DNA of 64,000 bases from Areca catechu (taxonomy: Eukaryota > Streptophyta > Magnoliopsida > Arecales > Arecaceae). This document shows positions 32,067 through 42,431 of this stretch, in pieces (within the stretch, counting starts at the first letter, position 1; each line of letters opens with the position of its first letter). The position numbers and the translations under genes were made by a program. The stretch spans positions 33,215,601 to 33,279,600 of the forward strand of contig CM038047.1 of assembly GCA_021397845.1 (NCBI GenBank), written 5' to 3'. Under the pieces are notes generated by a model that searched no databases, was not told the DNA's origin, and saw nothing but the letters and a program-made list of their open reading frames with translations.

Positions 32067-34391
32067 TGTTGCCGCCTAGATCGCCTGACCTGTAGCTTCT
32101 TACATGACCCGGGTGAGTGGACTCCTTGCCAGTGTCACCGGGCTCGTTGGATGGAGATGATCAAAGGGAACATATTCGTAGTTGTAGGGATGAAGGGGCA
32201 TGATACTGTGTCGTGGTCTTCCCGTGGGCCTCTCCGGTGGAAGAAATATTCACCGTATCGTCCCTCTGTCAGGCGGACCTGCAAAACAAGGAAGACCTAC
32301 CTGGGATTCCGGCATAGGCACTCCGACGATCAAGTCAGTGGGATGATCGAAGGAAATAAGAGACCTCTGAGGCGGAGAGCTTGGGGGACTCTCTGCTGCT
32401 AGAGGGTGATCATGAAGAGAGTGTGTTATTTCTTTCTTACCTCCCCTTACATCTATGCCAATTTTTGTGTAGACGAATGGCTCCTGGGGAGGCGTGCTGG
32501 TCTTGATGTAGACTTGTCACGCTGGGATAGCCTGTGAGGCCATGATAGGTTGGTGAACATTCTTCTTCTGGGTGGTTCAGGAAGTTGGTACAGGGGTACA
32601 GTACCTTGGGCATGGCACCATTCACTAATTAGCGTAAACAGTAGCTTAGGAAACTTAAATGCAAACCTTCCTTGCAGACGGCGTGTCAGGCAGTGTGCTA
32701 TAAGACCCACGTGGAGGGGGATCCTTGGGAAGAGCGCCGGGCCCATGTGGATGGGCCCATCGGGAAACGCGCCGGACTTACATGAATGAGACTGAACTAC
32801 ACGATGCACCAAGTGACCGAGCTGGGCCGGGATGCCGAAGTGTCGAGCTGATTGGGATGCTGCTCTAGGCTGCCATGCAGGCACGTGGACTGAGGGAAAC
32901 CCGTGGGGGCCTCCATGCATGCTGATCGAGGCGAGGTGCAAGGACCCATGTGCGTGGATGCGAACTCACATGCTGCGGATGCACACGTTGCCCCTGGTTG
33001 AAACCAGATCGTGTGAGGGCGGAGCCGGACTGCGGGCATGCCGAGGTGCGGAGCAAGTGCAGACGGAACTGGGCACCATGCGGGCATGCCGAGCTGGGTG
33101 CCACGCGGGCATGCCGAGCTGGGTGCCACGCGGGCGAAGCCATGCGTGCGAGCCAGAGTCAGAGGAGTCGGAGGAGTCGGTACTAGGCAGGACGCCGCCG
33201 AGCCAGGGTCCCACTGGATTGGAGTGTGGGTGCACCAGACGGGCGTGCCGCGGCACCGAGCCGGGGAAGCTGAGGTTCGTGGCGTGCTGCCTTGTGCGTG
33301 CCACGGTGACGGCTTCGGAGGCGCCGAACTGGACGCGAGCGGACTCATACCGCGCTGGCGAGGTCGGGGAGCCGAAACTGGGCGCGGGGATGCGCCGCCC
33401 CAGGCGTACCGAGGTCGGCTGGGCGCCGGAGGGGGGGCATGCGGAGATGTGAGCTCGCGCAGCAGTGCCAAGCTCGGAGATGCTGGAGCTCAGGCGGAGC
33501 CGGGGGAGGCACGGGTGACTGGGTCACGCGGAGCCGGAGAAGCCAGACTCGGAGGCGCCAGGCTTGGGGATTCCAGGCGTGTGCCACACCGGGCTCGAAG
33601 GCGCTGTGACTGCGTCGGGGGGACCTACACCGAGCCCGGGGATGCCAGGGACGCCGGGGCGCTGCGTCGGGCACAGAGGCACCGTGGGGACCTACACCGA
33701 GCTCGGGGATGTTGGGGCGTTGCGCCGGGCTCGGAGGTGCTGGTCGTGCCGCCGCCTGGCTCGGAGGCGCCGGGGGGACCTGCACCGAGCTCGGGGACGC
33801 CGGGGCGCTGTGCCGGGCTCGGAGGCACCGAGGCGCTGCGCCGTCTCGGAGGCGTCGGGGGGATCGTGCCGTGCCGAGCACGGAGTCGCCGGGCAGCGCT
33901 CGGACGGTGCAGGGCCGGAGCCGGAGCCTGGGGTGGTGCAGAGCCGGTCGCGCCTCCCTTGCGCACAGACCGAGGGCGGTGCAGAGCAGGGCTGGCACGG
34001 GCTCACGCCCCCCTTGCATGCGGACCGAGGCGCGGGGAGGGTGCCTGGGACGTGCCTGCGGGTGCCCACCGGATGAAGCCGTGCGAAGGCTGGGCTGGAG
34101 CCCGGCTGCTTCCAGATGGCGCTTGGACCGTGCAGAGCAGAGCCGGACTGGTCTGGAGAGCTTTGTGGACCAAAATGGGTTGCCCTTCACGCCCGGCAGG
34201 GCTCCAGGCAAGGCTGCCGAGCTACCGACCTGGTCGAGGTGCCAGCCTGGTTGAAGCGGGCTAGCCAAGCTGCCGACCTGACCTGGTTGAAGTGACGGGC
34301 TGAGCTACCGACCTGACCTCCCTAGGGACTAATTTCTTCAAGTGGTCCCACCGTTGTGCCAGGGCTGAATGGGTTGGTTACTACTGTAACA
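32067..34391 (-). repeat. 5' LTR (in element orientation) of the LARD-like element
   Basis: Partner of 24320-26645, with the same ends and nearly equal length. It contains the conserved core at about 32301-32339 and GC-rich degenerate repeats at about 32900-34100. Long plus frames such as 33038-34264 arise from the absence of stops in this GC-rich DNA and have no domain. Confidence 0.88.
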
Positions 34392-34441
34392 GAAATAATC
34401 CAAATAAAACTTCAGTTGTGAAAGCCAAAGGATTAAGCTTA

Positions 34442-34750
34442 GGCCTTATTTGGATGGAAGGATCAAGAGGGAAAGGAAAGGAAGGGTTTATCTTTTCCTT
34501 GTTTGGATATTAATTTTTAGAAAAAATAACGGAAGGAAAATGATGCTCCTTTCCCTCCCCTTCCATCCCCTCCCCTTGATTAAGCTAAGTTTTCACTCCC
34601 TCGATTTGGAAGAATTAGGAAGGAAAGGAAAATTTTTAATAGTTAAGCTTTCCTTTCCTTTCCCTTATGAGGACTATCCAAACAAGAATAATATTTCATT
34701 TTCCTTCCCTTCCTTTCCCTTCTTTAATGAAGGCTATCCAAATAAAGCCC
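34442..34750. mobile_element. MITE-like element
   Basis: A 309-bp segment with inverted ends GGCCTTATTTGGAT and ATCCAAATAAAGCC and a purine-rich left half mirrored by a pyrimidine-rich right half (GGAAAGGAAAGG versus CCTTTCCCTT), so the whole could fold back. No coding capacity. No target duplication recognised. Confidence 0.6.
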
Positions 34751-35683
34751 GAGGAATATCCAAACAAAGTCAGAGAATGTTGAAGGGAAGGAATAGGTTA
34801 CAAGCAATAAACCATCAAACTGGTCCACCTGAAATTCTAGCATTCCACACTTGTTTCAACTAAACTACGCATGGGCTTGGATGAGAAAAGGACATGGACC
34901 TTAGCATAGGAAAAAAATGTGGTCTTTTTTTTTTTTTTTTTTTCAAAAAGGAATCATTACTCATTAGCCTTTGGTGTTACAAACTAACTTCTTTAATTTT
35001 ATCTCATAATCCTATCCCTAGTCCTAAGGTGAGAGGTCGGAGCTCAGCTATCTTGGCTCGGTTTGTCATTTTTATAAGTTTAATTGTGTTATAATACTCT
35101 AGCATGTAATGCTCCTCATGTGCACCCATTTGTAAGTCGACAACTCACTCGATGAATGGAACTCTTTTAGCTGGAAAGAGACGGCTGTGTGTCTTTCATT
35201 CTCATTGGATGTTGACATCAATGGACTCATCATGCAACCACAGGGATCACTGCCTCATAAATACATGCAGCCTAATCATGGGTCCTCCTACTTGCTTGCT
35301 TTGTCCGAGAGTGCCTGCTTCTCAAAGGCATTGCCCCATCTGTTTGGGTCATCAGCAGCTCGATTATAAAGACATCAGATTGGTCCTGCTTTCCTGAGTT
35401 GCATAATTGTGTTCTCAAGTGGTGCAATTGACAAAGGCTACAGAAGCAAAAAAAAAAAAAAAAAAAAGCACGAAAGCTATCATGGTGTTTCGAAGCATGA
35501 CGTACACTGCAGTTACTCGCATAAGCTGGCCAACACGGCATTACTACACAATTGAAAGGAGAAGATATATACTTGAATCACTTTTTTGGTTCCAAGGGTG
35601 TTCCTTCTCTCCTAGATTACTAAAATTTGTCATGGAACCTTGATTGATCACAAGGAATTACATTATTTTGATGCACTTTTTTT
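34751..35683. other. Spacer without recognised genes
   Basis: Contains a T-run (34926-34943) and an A-run (35450-35467). Overlapping short frames at 35152-35397 have no recognisable domain. It ends at the left inverted repeat of the kinase-containing segment. Confidence 0.5.
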
Positions 35684-35770
35684 AGATTAAATTATATTTC
35701 TAGTCTTTAAATTATATCCTATTTTTTTAAAATAGTCTCTGAATTGTAAAACTTTAATTTTTGATCTTTT
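35684..35770. repeat. Left inverted repeat flanking the LRR-kinase segment
   Basis: Starts AGATTAAATTATATTTCTAG and is, by eye, roughly 80% identical over about 85 bp to the complement of 55565-55652 (starting AGATAAATTATATTTATAG). It lies about 140 bp before the first LRR sequence. It could be a transposon terminal inverted repeat or one of two oppositely inserted MITE copies. Confidence 0.65.
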
Positions 35771-35904
35771 GTTATCATTTTAATATTGTCTTTCGACGGA
35801 TTTCTGATAAGTTTCTTTTACCAGTTTAGTTGTTTCTGGTTGAACAAGTGCTTATGTGCTGGGTTTTTTTTTTTTTTTTTTTACATGGCATTGGAATGTT
35901 TACT

Positions 35905-36170
35905 ACCATGCTTTTCGGCTCCATCCCCGGAGCTCGGCAACTGTTCCTCCCTCGATCATCAACATCTTCCTCTACAAGAACTCTCTCTCCAGCTCTCTGC
36001 CGCCCTCCCTCGATATGCTCCCTAGACTTGAACGCCTTCTCCTATGCAGAACTCGCTCTTCGGATCCATCCCTAACTCCTTCAGCAATCTCTATCAACTC
36101 GATCTCCGGTGCCATTCTAGCCTCTCTCGGCAAGCTTTCGGGCTTCTAGGACCTCATGCTCAGTGATAAC
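35905..36170 (+). pseudogene. LRR receptor-like kinase pseudogene, upstream part (leucine-rich repeats)
   Basis: In shifting frames the sequence encodes plant extracellular LRR units: PPSIINIFLYKNSLSSSLPP, MLPRLERLLL, SISGAILASLGKLSG, DLMLSDN. These fit the LxxLxLxxNxLSGxIP pattern. It begins in the middle of the LRR array: no signal peptide or N-terminal cap is present. The sequence stops at 36170, where the Copia-B LTR begins, and continues at 53304 (VSG...), with ATAAC duplicated at the break. In intact relatives (subfamily XI, RCH1/RGI type) this ectodomain binds peptide ligands at the plasma membrane. Confidence 0.75.
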
Positions 36171-36558
36171 TATTGAACGACAACACCAGCCCCACCCCAC
36201 GCAGGATTGAGCATTGTCAATCTATTTTGTTTCTAAACGAAACAGAGTTTATCTTTATTTGGTGTTCGGTTTGTGTGTTTTATTTAAACTATGAGTTTGT
36301 TAATGTTTGTCTTTATCTAGATTCTGGTATTCAAGTTTAGTTAGGAGTCTATCTTGGAATTTCTACCGTATACGTTGCTTAAAGTCTTGGAATAAAAACG
36401 GAAGAACGTGAGGGTCGCGGTAGTCGCAGCAGTGTTTTGTTCCAGAAACTCAAAACACCGTCTGCTCTATTTTCTGGTTGTTTTGTTTTCTTCGTCAGAA
36501 TTTTGTCTTCCAGAAACCGCTGGGTGTGTGAGAGCTTGTAGCGTTTGTTTGTTCTACA
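36171..36558 (+). repeat. Copia-B 5' LTR
   Basis: About 388 bp, ending GTTCTACA just before the primer site. It pairs with 52910-53298 base for base except for scattered substitutions, mostly C-to-T or G-to-A in the right copy. The duplicated ATAAC implies that the LTR begins TATTG and not the canonical TG; a start at 36174 would be canonical but would not give a matching duplication. Confidence 0.88.
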
Positions 36559-36559
36559 A

Positions 36560-36575
36560 TCTTGGTATCAGAGCC
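36560..36575 (+). promoter_or_regulatory. Copia-B primer-binding site
   Basis: TCTTGGTATCAGAGCC, a perfect match to the plant Copia initiator-methionine tRNA primer site (TGGTATCAGAGC), directly after the LTR. Confidence 0.9.
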
Positions 36576-36630
36576 AGCATTTAAGGGAGCTCCATTACCA
36601 GCGATCAAGGGCATTCTATATCAATCTGCT

Positions 36631-37185
36631 ATGGGTGATCTTCAAGTTGTCGGCGGCATCAAGAAGCTCAACAATCAGAACTACAACTCCTGGTCAACCT
36701 GCATGATCTCGTATATGCAAGGCCAGGATTTGTGGAAGGTTGTAAACGGCAACGAAACATGGCAACCTGATGAAGACACGAATGGGATGCTGCGAAAGTG
36801 GAAGATCAAGGCGGGCAAGGCAATGTTTGTCCTGAAGACGACGGTCGAAAAAGACGTGCTGGACCATATCCGTGAGTTGAAGACCCCCAACGAAGCATGG
36901 AATACTCTTGCTGCGTTGTTCTCAAAGAATAATGATATCAGGCTTCAACTTTTGGAGAGCGAACTGCTATCGGTGGCGCAGCAAGATCAGACGATCGTCC
37001 AGTATTTCCACAAGGTGAAGTCCTTGTGTCGAGAGATTTCTGAGTTGGATCCAGAAGCTCCAATCGGTGATACCAGGATGAAGCGAATCATCATCTACAG
37101 TTTGAAGCCTGAATTTAGGAGCTTTGTCGCTGCTATACAGGGATGGCAAAATCAGCAATTGCTTATGAGTTTGAAAATCTGTTAG
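36631..37185 (+). pseudogene. Copia-B gag
   Basis: The start MGDLQVVGGIKKLNNQNYNSW is typical for Copia gag (DUF4219-like start, then UBN2: AWNTLAALFSKNNDIRLQLLESEL ... VQYFHKVKSL), which supports ATG 36631 over the upstream in-frame ATG at 36562, which overlaps the primer site. About 185 codons run to a TAG at 37183-37185. The zinc-knuckle part continues in the next open piece (37212-37592), so a stop or shift has split the original gag. Confidence 0.88.
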
Positions 37186-37211
37186 CCAGCCAAGAAGCCC
37201 TAGCCAAGTAG

Positions 37212-37592
37212 ATGGGAGGAGTCTCGTTAAAAGGTGAAGAAGAGGCACTCTATGCCAATAAAGGCAAGAAGAACTCTAAGCAGCATGTTGCCAAAGGATC
37301 TAAGAAGAAGGATGATGAGGTGAAAAATCATCAGGGCGAAGGAAACTCTCATGCAGGGGGCAGATCAAGGAACTCTGGCAATGGTCAAAGGTTTGAAGGA
37401 AAATGCTACAATTGCAAGAAGAAGAGTCATATGGCAAAGAATTGCTGGTTCAAGAAGAAGGAGGTAGAAAGTAATGTTGCAACCTCAAAAATCGAGGATG
37501 AATGGGATGCTGAGGCACTTTTTGCTACAGCCAAGGTTGAGCAAGCCTTCACGGTAACAACAGTCACCAAAGTTGATTATGAAAATGACTAG
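37212..37592 (+). pseudogene. Copia-B gag tail with CCHC zinc knuckle
   Basis: A lysine-rich, disordered stretch followed by CYNCKKKSHMAKNCW, the C-x2-C-x4-H-x4-C nucleic-acid-binding knuckle of gag (nucleocapsid), at about 37404-37448. The frame ends at a TAG (37590-37592), after which IVDSGCSNHMTGD, the protease active site with its catalytic Asp, follows at once. That stop therefore separates gag from protease in this copy. Confidence 0.88.
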
Positions 37593-38569
37593 ATTGTTGA
37601 TTCAGGGTGTTCAAATCACATGACCGGTGACAAGGAGAAGCTGTAGAATCTATCTGAATATAAGGGAAGCTTGGTGGTGGTAACAACAAATAATTCAAAG
37701 CTGTCGATTGCTCACACTGTCAATATAGCAGTTGCTCTTCCTTGCAATAACAGTGAGGTGTCGCTCCATAATGTCTACCATGTTCAAGGGATGAAGAAGA
37801 ATCTCCTCTTTGTGGCACAGTTGACATCCTCTGGCCATGTTGTTGTGTTTGGCTCACAAGATGTCAAGGTGTATCGGGATCTTCAGATTGTCCAAGAACC
37901 AGTGATGAAGGGGCGGAAACTGGATTCAGTTTATGTGATGTCTTCCCAAACCGCCTATATAGACAAAACCCGGAAAAATGAAACATCTGATCTATGGCAT
38001 ATGCGGCTAGGACATGTCAGCTACTCCAAGCTCGATGTGATGATGAAGAAGGCGATGCTGAGGGGCCTTCCACAGCTTGAAGTAAGGACGGATACGATTT
38101 GTGCAGGATGCCAATATGGGAAAGCACATCAGCTGCCTTATGAGGTGTCCAACTTTCAAGCAAAGGAGCCTCTACAACTGATTCATTCGGATGTATTTGG
38201 ACCAGTCAAGCAGGCTTCCATCAGTGAAATGAAATACCTGGTGACCTTCATTGATGACTTCTCGAGGTATGTTTGGATTTATTGCATGAAGGAGAAGTCT
38301 GAAACCTTCTCAAAATTTCGAGAGTTCAAGAAATCGCAGAAGCGGAAACTGGAAGAACTGTCCGCTATTTATGGACAGATAACGGGAGAGAGTACACCTC
38401 AAAGGAGTTCTTGGATTTTCTTCAGAAGTGCAGAATTCGCCATCAGTTCACTTGCACCAATACTCCACAACAAAACGGCGTGTCAGAAAGGAAGAACATG
38501 CATCTAGCTGAAATCTGTCGGAGCTTGCTTCACGCGAAGAATGTACCGGGTCGGTTTTAGGCTGAAGCA
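37593..38569 (+). pseudogene. Copia-B protease, GAG-pre-integrase and integrase N-terminal half
   Basis: Protease DSGCSNHM near 37598; one TAG follows at about 37644. From 37671: VYHVQGMKKNLL, then LWHMRLGHVSYSKLDVMM and CAGCQYGKAH (GAG-pre-integrase and zinc binding), then the integrase core HSDVFGP (first catalytic Asp), VTFIDDFSRYVWIY, and after a frameshift near 38370 TDNGREYTSKEF (second Asp) and TPQQNGVSERKN (Glu). All three catalytic residues are present but not in one frame. The enzyme would insert retrotransposon cDNA. Confidence 0.88.
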
Positions 38570-39460
38570 ATGAAGACAGCAGTCTTTGTGATCAACCGGT
38601 TGCCTCAAAAAAGATTATCCTTTCTTTCATCATTTGAAAAATTATGGAATTCAAAACCTGCAGTTGGACATTTTTGTATTTTTGGATCTATGTGCTATGT
38701 GTTTGTACCTGACCATCTACGCAGCAAAATGGAGAAGAAGGTTGTCAAATATATTTTTGTAGGTTATGATAGTCAAAGAAAAGGATGGCGGTGCTGTGAT
38801 CCAGTTACAGGAAGATGCTACACATCACGGAACGTGGTGTTTGATGAGGTGTCTTCATGGTGGTCGTTGGACAAGAAGGAATTGCCAAGTCCGGATGCCT
38901 TCAAAGAAGATCTAGAACCTTTACATGTTCAGCTCAGTTCACAGCAATTTGAAGTTGCAGAAAGCAGCGGTATTGGCGAGGAAAGAGCTGTTCAACACCC
39001 GTGGCAGACAGGTGTTTATCAGAAAGTAGAAGAGGAGGACGAGCCATTACAGCAAAATATGCCGACTGCACTTAGAAGATCAACTAGGATTAGAAAAACA
39101 AATCCTAAATATGCTAATGCTGCAATAGTGGAGGATCTGGATACAAGGGAACCAGAGACATTTGAAGAGGCTTCACAGCACCCGGAATGGTTCAACGCAA
39201 TGAAGGAAGATATTGCTGCACTTGACCGAAATCAGACCTGGGAGTTGATGACCAAGCCAAAGGATGTGACGCCCATCTCGTGCAAGTGGGTGTACAAAGT
39301 CAAGCACCGTGCTGATGAATCAATTGAGAGATACAAAGCTCATCTTGTAGTTCGAGGGTTCTCCCAACAGTACGGGTTAGACTATGATGAGACCTTTAGT
39401 CTTGTTGCAAAGCTCACAACAGTGAGAGTTCTCCTGGCTTTAACAGCAAGCAAAGGATAG
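38570..39460 (+). pseudogene. Copia-B integrase C-terminus and reverse transcriptase N-terminus
   Basis: About 296 codons open. The integrase end: MKTAVFVINRLPQKR, CIFGSMCYVFVPDHLR, YIFVGYDSQRKGWRC, CYTSRNVVFDE. After an acidic linker comes the RT start: HPEWFNAMKEDIAALDRNQT, CKWVYKVKHRADESIERYKA, VRGFSQQYGLDYDETFS. It ends at a stop (39458-39460) before the KG-equivalent of the palm domain. Upstream a TAG (38558-38560) separates it from the rest of integrase. Confidence 0.88.
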
Positions 39461-40460
39461 AATTTATGAGAAATGGATGTAAGGAATGCTTTCTTACATA
39501 GAGAGCTAGACCGGGAAATTTATATGGAACAGCCGCTGGGATTTTAGTGTTGAGCACCCTGAATATGTGTGCAAACTTCGAAAGGCACTCTATGGTTTAA
39601 AGCAGGCGTTGAGGGCCTGGTACGGGAAGATTGCTGAATTTCTTATTCACTCTGGATACCAGGTAACTTCTGCAGACTCAAGCCTGTTTGTCAAAGCTAG
39701 TGAAGGGAAAATAGCTGCCGTACTGGTGTATGTGGATAATCTAATTATCACCGGAGATTTTGAGGAGGAGATAATTTGAACCAAGGAAAACCTGTCGATC
39801 CGTTTTCAGATGAAGGAACTCGGACGGCTGAAGCATTTCTTGGGTTTAGAAGTTGATCATTCAGATGAGGGACTGTTTCTACATCAAAAGAAGTACTCCA
39901 AGGATTTGTTGAAGAGATTTGGGATGCTCAATTGCAAACCGAGCACAACACCAATGGAACCTAATACCAAAATCTGCTTTCAGGAAGGCAGAAGTCTAAC
40001 AGATATCACTATGTATCGGTAATTGATGGGCAGCCTTATTTACCTCAGTGTCACTAGGCCGGATATTTCGTTTGCTGTTGGGGTGATGAGCCGATTCATG
40101 CACAACCCAACGAACCTTTATCTGGAAGCAGCTCGGCAGATCTTGAGGTACATGAAAGGGATGCTTGGTCATAGCATCCTGTACAAAAAGAATAGCTGTT
40201 GCAGATTGGAATGTTACTGTGACGCCGACTACGCAGGTGATCTTGATACTCGGCGGTCGACTACTGGGTATGTGTTTAAGCTTGGATCTGGAGCAATTTC
40301 ATGGTACAGTAAGAGAGCCCACGGTCTCTTTGTCAACCACAGAAGCTGAATACTGAGCTACTGCAATGGCATCTCAAGAAATTACCTGGCTAAGGCAATT
40401 GCTGGAAGATCTTTATCAGTTGGAAGAGGGTGGAGTTCTCTTACAATGTGATAATCTATC
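39461..40460 (+). pseudogene. Copia-B reverse transcriptase palm and RNase H, first part
   Basis: RT continues as MDVRNAFLHRELDREIYMEQP, LRKALYGLKQALRAWY, and a catalytic loop reading YVDNLI at 39729 onwards where the family has YVDD (the second catalytic Asp replaced by Asn). Then LGRLKHFLGLEV, MGSLIYLSVTRPDISFAV. The RNase H region shows CYCDADYAGDLDTRRSTTGY, GAISWYSKR and, from 40366, ITWLRQLLEDL ... LQCDN. It is cut at 40460 by the Gypsy element; the remainder is at 52678-52915. Several stops (for example 39777, 40020 and 40348) make it inactive. Confidence 0.9.
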
Positions 40461-41951
40461 TGTTGCCGATCTCGCCGCCGCGCTCGTGGCCTCAGAACCG
40501 CCGATCCGACTAGACCGTCCTGCTCCTGGGGCCTCTTGGCTGGACCGAACCTGCAAGGCAAGGTCAGAAGACCCTGGCCGGGGATTCCGGCGAGGGAGCT
40601 CCGACGATCAAGTTAGTATACGGCGAGAGGGAACAGACTCTCCGGGCCGGGCCCCCGAAGGAGTCCCAGACTCAGAGAATGTACTAGCAAGAAAGATGCC
40701 AGAGAGACCGGAAACCCGGCTGGATTCCTTTACCGAGCTCACGCCAAGCGATCCCCTATCGGGACCTTGGGTCTTTCTCTGGGAACGGGGCTTCCAGCCT
40801 CCGTTTCCTACTTGTCTCCCCTTTCCTGGTCGTCTCTTCTCTCCTTCCTTTTATCTCCTCCCGTTGCCTACTCATTTTTCGCTCCCAGGAGGCTCCTTTG
40901 TCGCTCTCATCGCCCTCCCTCCATCCTTTTCTCTTTTCCTTTCTGGTTCAGAGGGCCAGACGGCTTTCCGGCCTCATTTGCCGAGCCTAGCGGGGAAAGA
41001 GTAAGGGAGAGGGGGCGCTGGCCAGGTTGTCGACCAGACCTCGGGCCGAGTGTGAGCGTTCTCCCCCCAGACGTCGGCGCTGTCCGTTACCGGGTCCTGT
41101 TTTGTCGGAGCCTCGTCTATCGACTGCGGAAACCTGTCGGGCTGACGTAAGTGGTGTTTCGCGTGCCGCCACCGTTCGTACGGGGCGCCTTTCTCGAGGT
41201 GCGGCGCGCATGGCCCGATGGGCGACCTCGGAGCCCGCGCCTCCATTCTTTGGGACCTTCTCTGTACGAGCTGCCTGACCTCGATCGAGGTGGACCCCTC
41301 CTGGGCGGACACCTGGCGGGGCGGCAGAAGGACGCTTGGCTTCGGTCGAGGTGGTCCCGTCTCCGGGGGTCACCTAGCGGAGGAGCGAAGGGGCCCGGCT
41401 CGACCTCGGCCGAGGTGGGACCGTCTCAGGGTGCCACCTGGCGAGGGAGCGGGGGAACGGCCGACCTTGGCCGAGGTGGACCCTTCCTGGGTGGACACCT
41501 AGCGGGGCGGCAGAAGGACGATCAGCTTCGACCGAGGTGGTCCCGTCTCCGGGGGCCACCTGGCGAAGGAGCGAAGGGGCCCGGCTCGACCTCGACCGAG
41601 GTGGGACCGTCTCAGGGTGCCACCTGGCGAGGGAGCGGGGGAGCAGCCGACCTTGGCCGAGGTGGACCCCTCCTGGGCGGACACCTGGCGGGGCGGCAGA
41701 AGGACGCTCGGCTTCGGCCGAGGTGGTCCCGTCTCCAGGGGCCACCTAGCGAAGGATCGAAGGGGCCCGGCTCGACCTCGGCCATGGTGGGACCATCTCA
41801 GGGTGCCACCTGGCGAAGCGACCGGGGTACCGGGCCGAGCTCGACCTCGGACGTGTGGGAGCCACAGCTGACTCGACCGAAAATCTCCACGTGGCTCGAA
41901 TCATACCCGACGGAATCTGAGGCCGACCACGTCATCATTATGGCCGTAACA
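40461..41951 (-). repeat. Gypsy 3' LTR (element orientation)
   Basis: 1491 bp, ends TGTTGCCGATCTCG ... GGCCGTAACA. Contains a conserved core (GGGGATTCCGG ... CTCCGACGATCAAGTTAG) at 40578-40617, and three copies of an about 186-bp minisatellite unit (41280-41830). Its partner is 51182-52672. Confidence 0.93.
41280..41830. repeat. LTR minisatellite, about 186-bp unit, three copies
   Basis: CGAGGTGGACCC(C/T)TCCTGGG starts units near 41287, 41473 and 41658. Each contains sub-units CGAGGTGGTCCCGTCTCC and CGAGGTGGGACCGTCTCAGG. Same design and related sequence as the about 13-copy array in the solo LTR at 11130-13545. Confidence 0.9.
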
Positions 41952-42431
41952 GTTGCCCCTCAACCCAACGTTCCGTTGGGGCATCGTGGAACGGAACGTT
42001 GGGATTAAATGCGGATATGATGTGGGGAGGCGAAGATCTTGCATCATAATTGCCACGATCCTCGTCGCCATTTCTCGGTGCGCCCGAAGCCCTATAGGAG
42101 GCAGCCACGCGTCGCCTATTCGCCCGCAATAAATGCGTCGCTTCGAAGCAGAGGCCGTTTCCCTGCTAACGAGGCGTCGGTGTCGGGCGTGCGTCCACGC
42201 GGCGATCATCCAATGGCCCGGAGCGGAATGACGGGTACGGCGGCTGTCGATTGAGTTTGAAAAGGAGGGGATTTTCTGGAATGATGCCTTTTCCCTTGCT
42301 CCGTGGGCGGTTTACTGCAGGCTAACTTCCACTGCCCCGCGTTTGCACAGTGCATTTTCGATGAGTGCCCTCATTTTCTTCTTCGCCCTCCTCTTCTCTT
42401 CCAGTGAATTTTTCTCACCTTCTTCTTTGTC

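Larger units (their letters stand above)
24320..34391 (-). mobile_element. Non-autonomous LARD-like LTR retrotransposon (Tat-type ends)
   Basis: Two LTRs of 2326 and 2325 bp (24320-26645, 32067-34391) share the ends TGTTGCCGCC and CTGTAACA and are flanked by GGAAT (24315-24319) and GAAAT (34392-34396), a 4/5 target duplication. A minus-strand primer site TTTGGTGCGCCAGGTAGGGG adjoins the right LTR, so transcription would run on the minus strand. A purine-rich stretch complementary to 26646-26665 lies next to the left LTR, as a polypurine tract should. The 5.4-kb interior has no gag, protease, RT or integrase motif in any frame and consists mostly of tandem repeats. It therefore had to be mobilised in trans. 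The primer site and LTR core resemble the Gypsy element at 40461-52672. Confidence 0.85.

Noticed and set aside
33038..34264. A 408-codon plus frame and an opposite 307-codon frame
   Set aside because: They fall inside an LTR of the LARD-like element, have Gly/Arg/Ala-rich low complexity, no domain, and equally long frames on the opposite strand.
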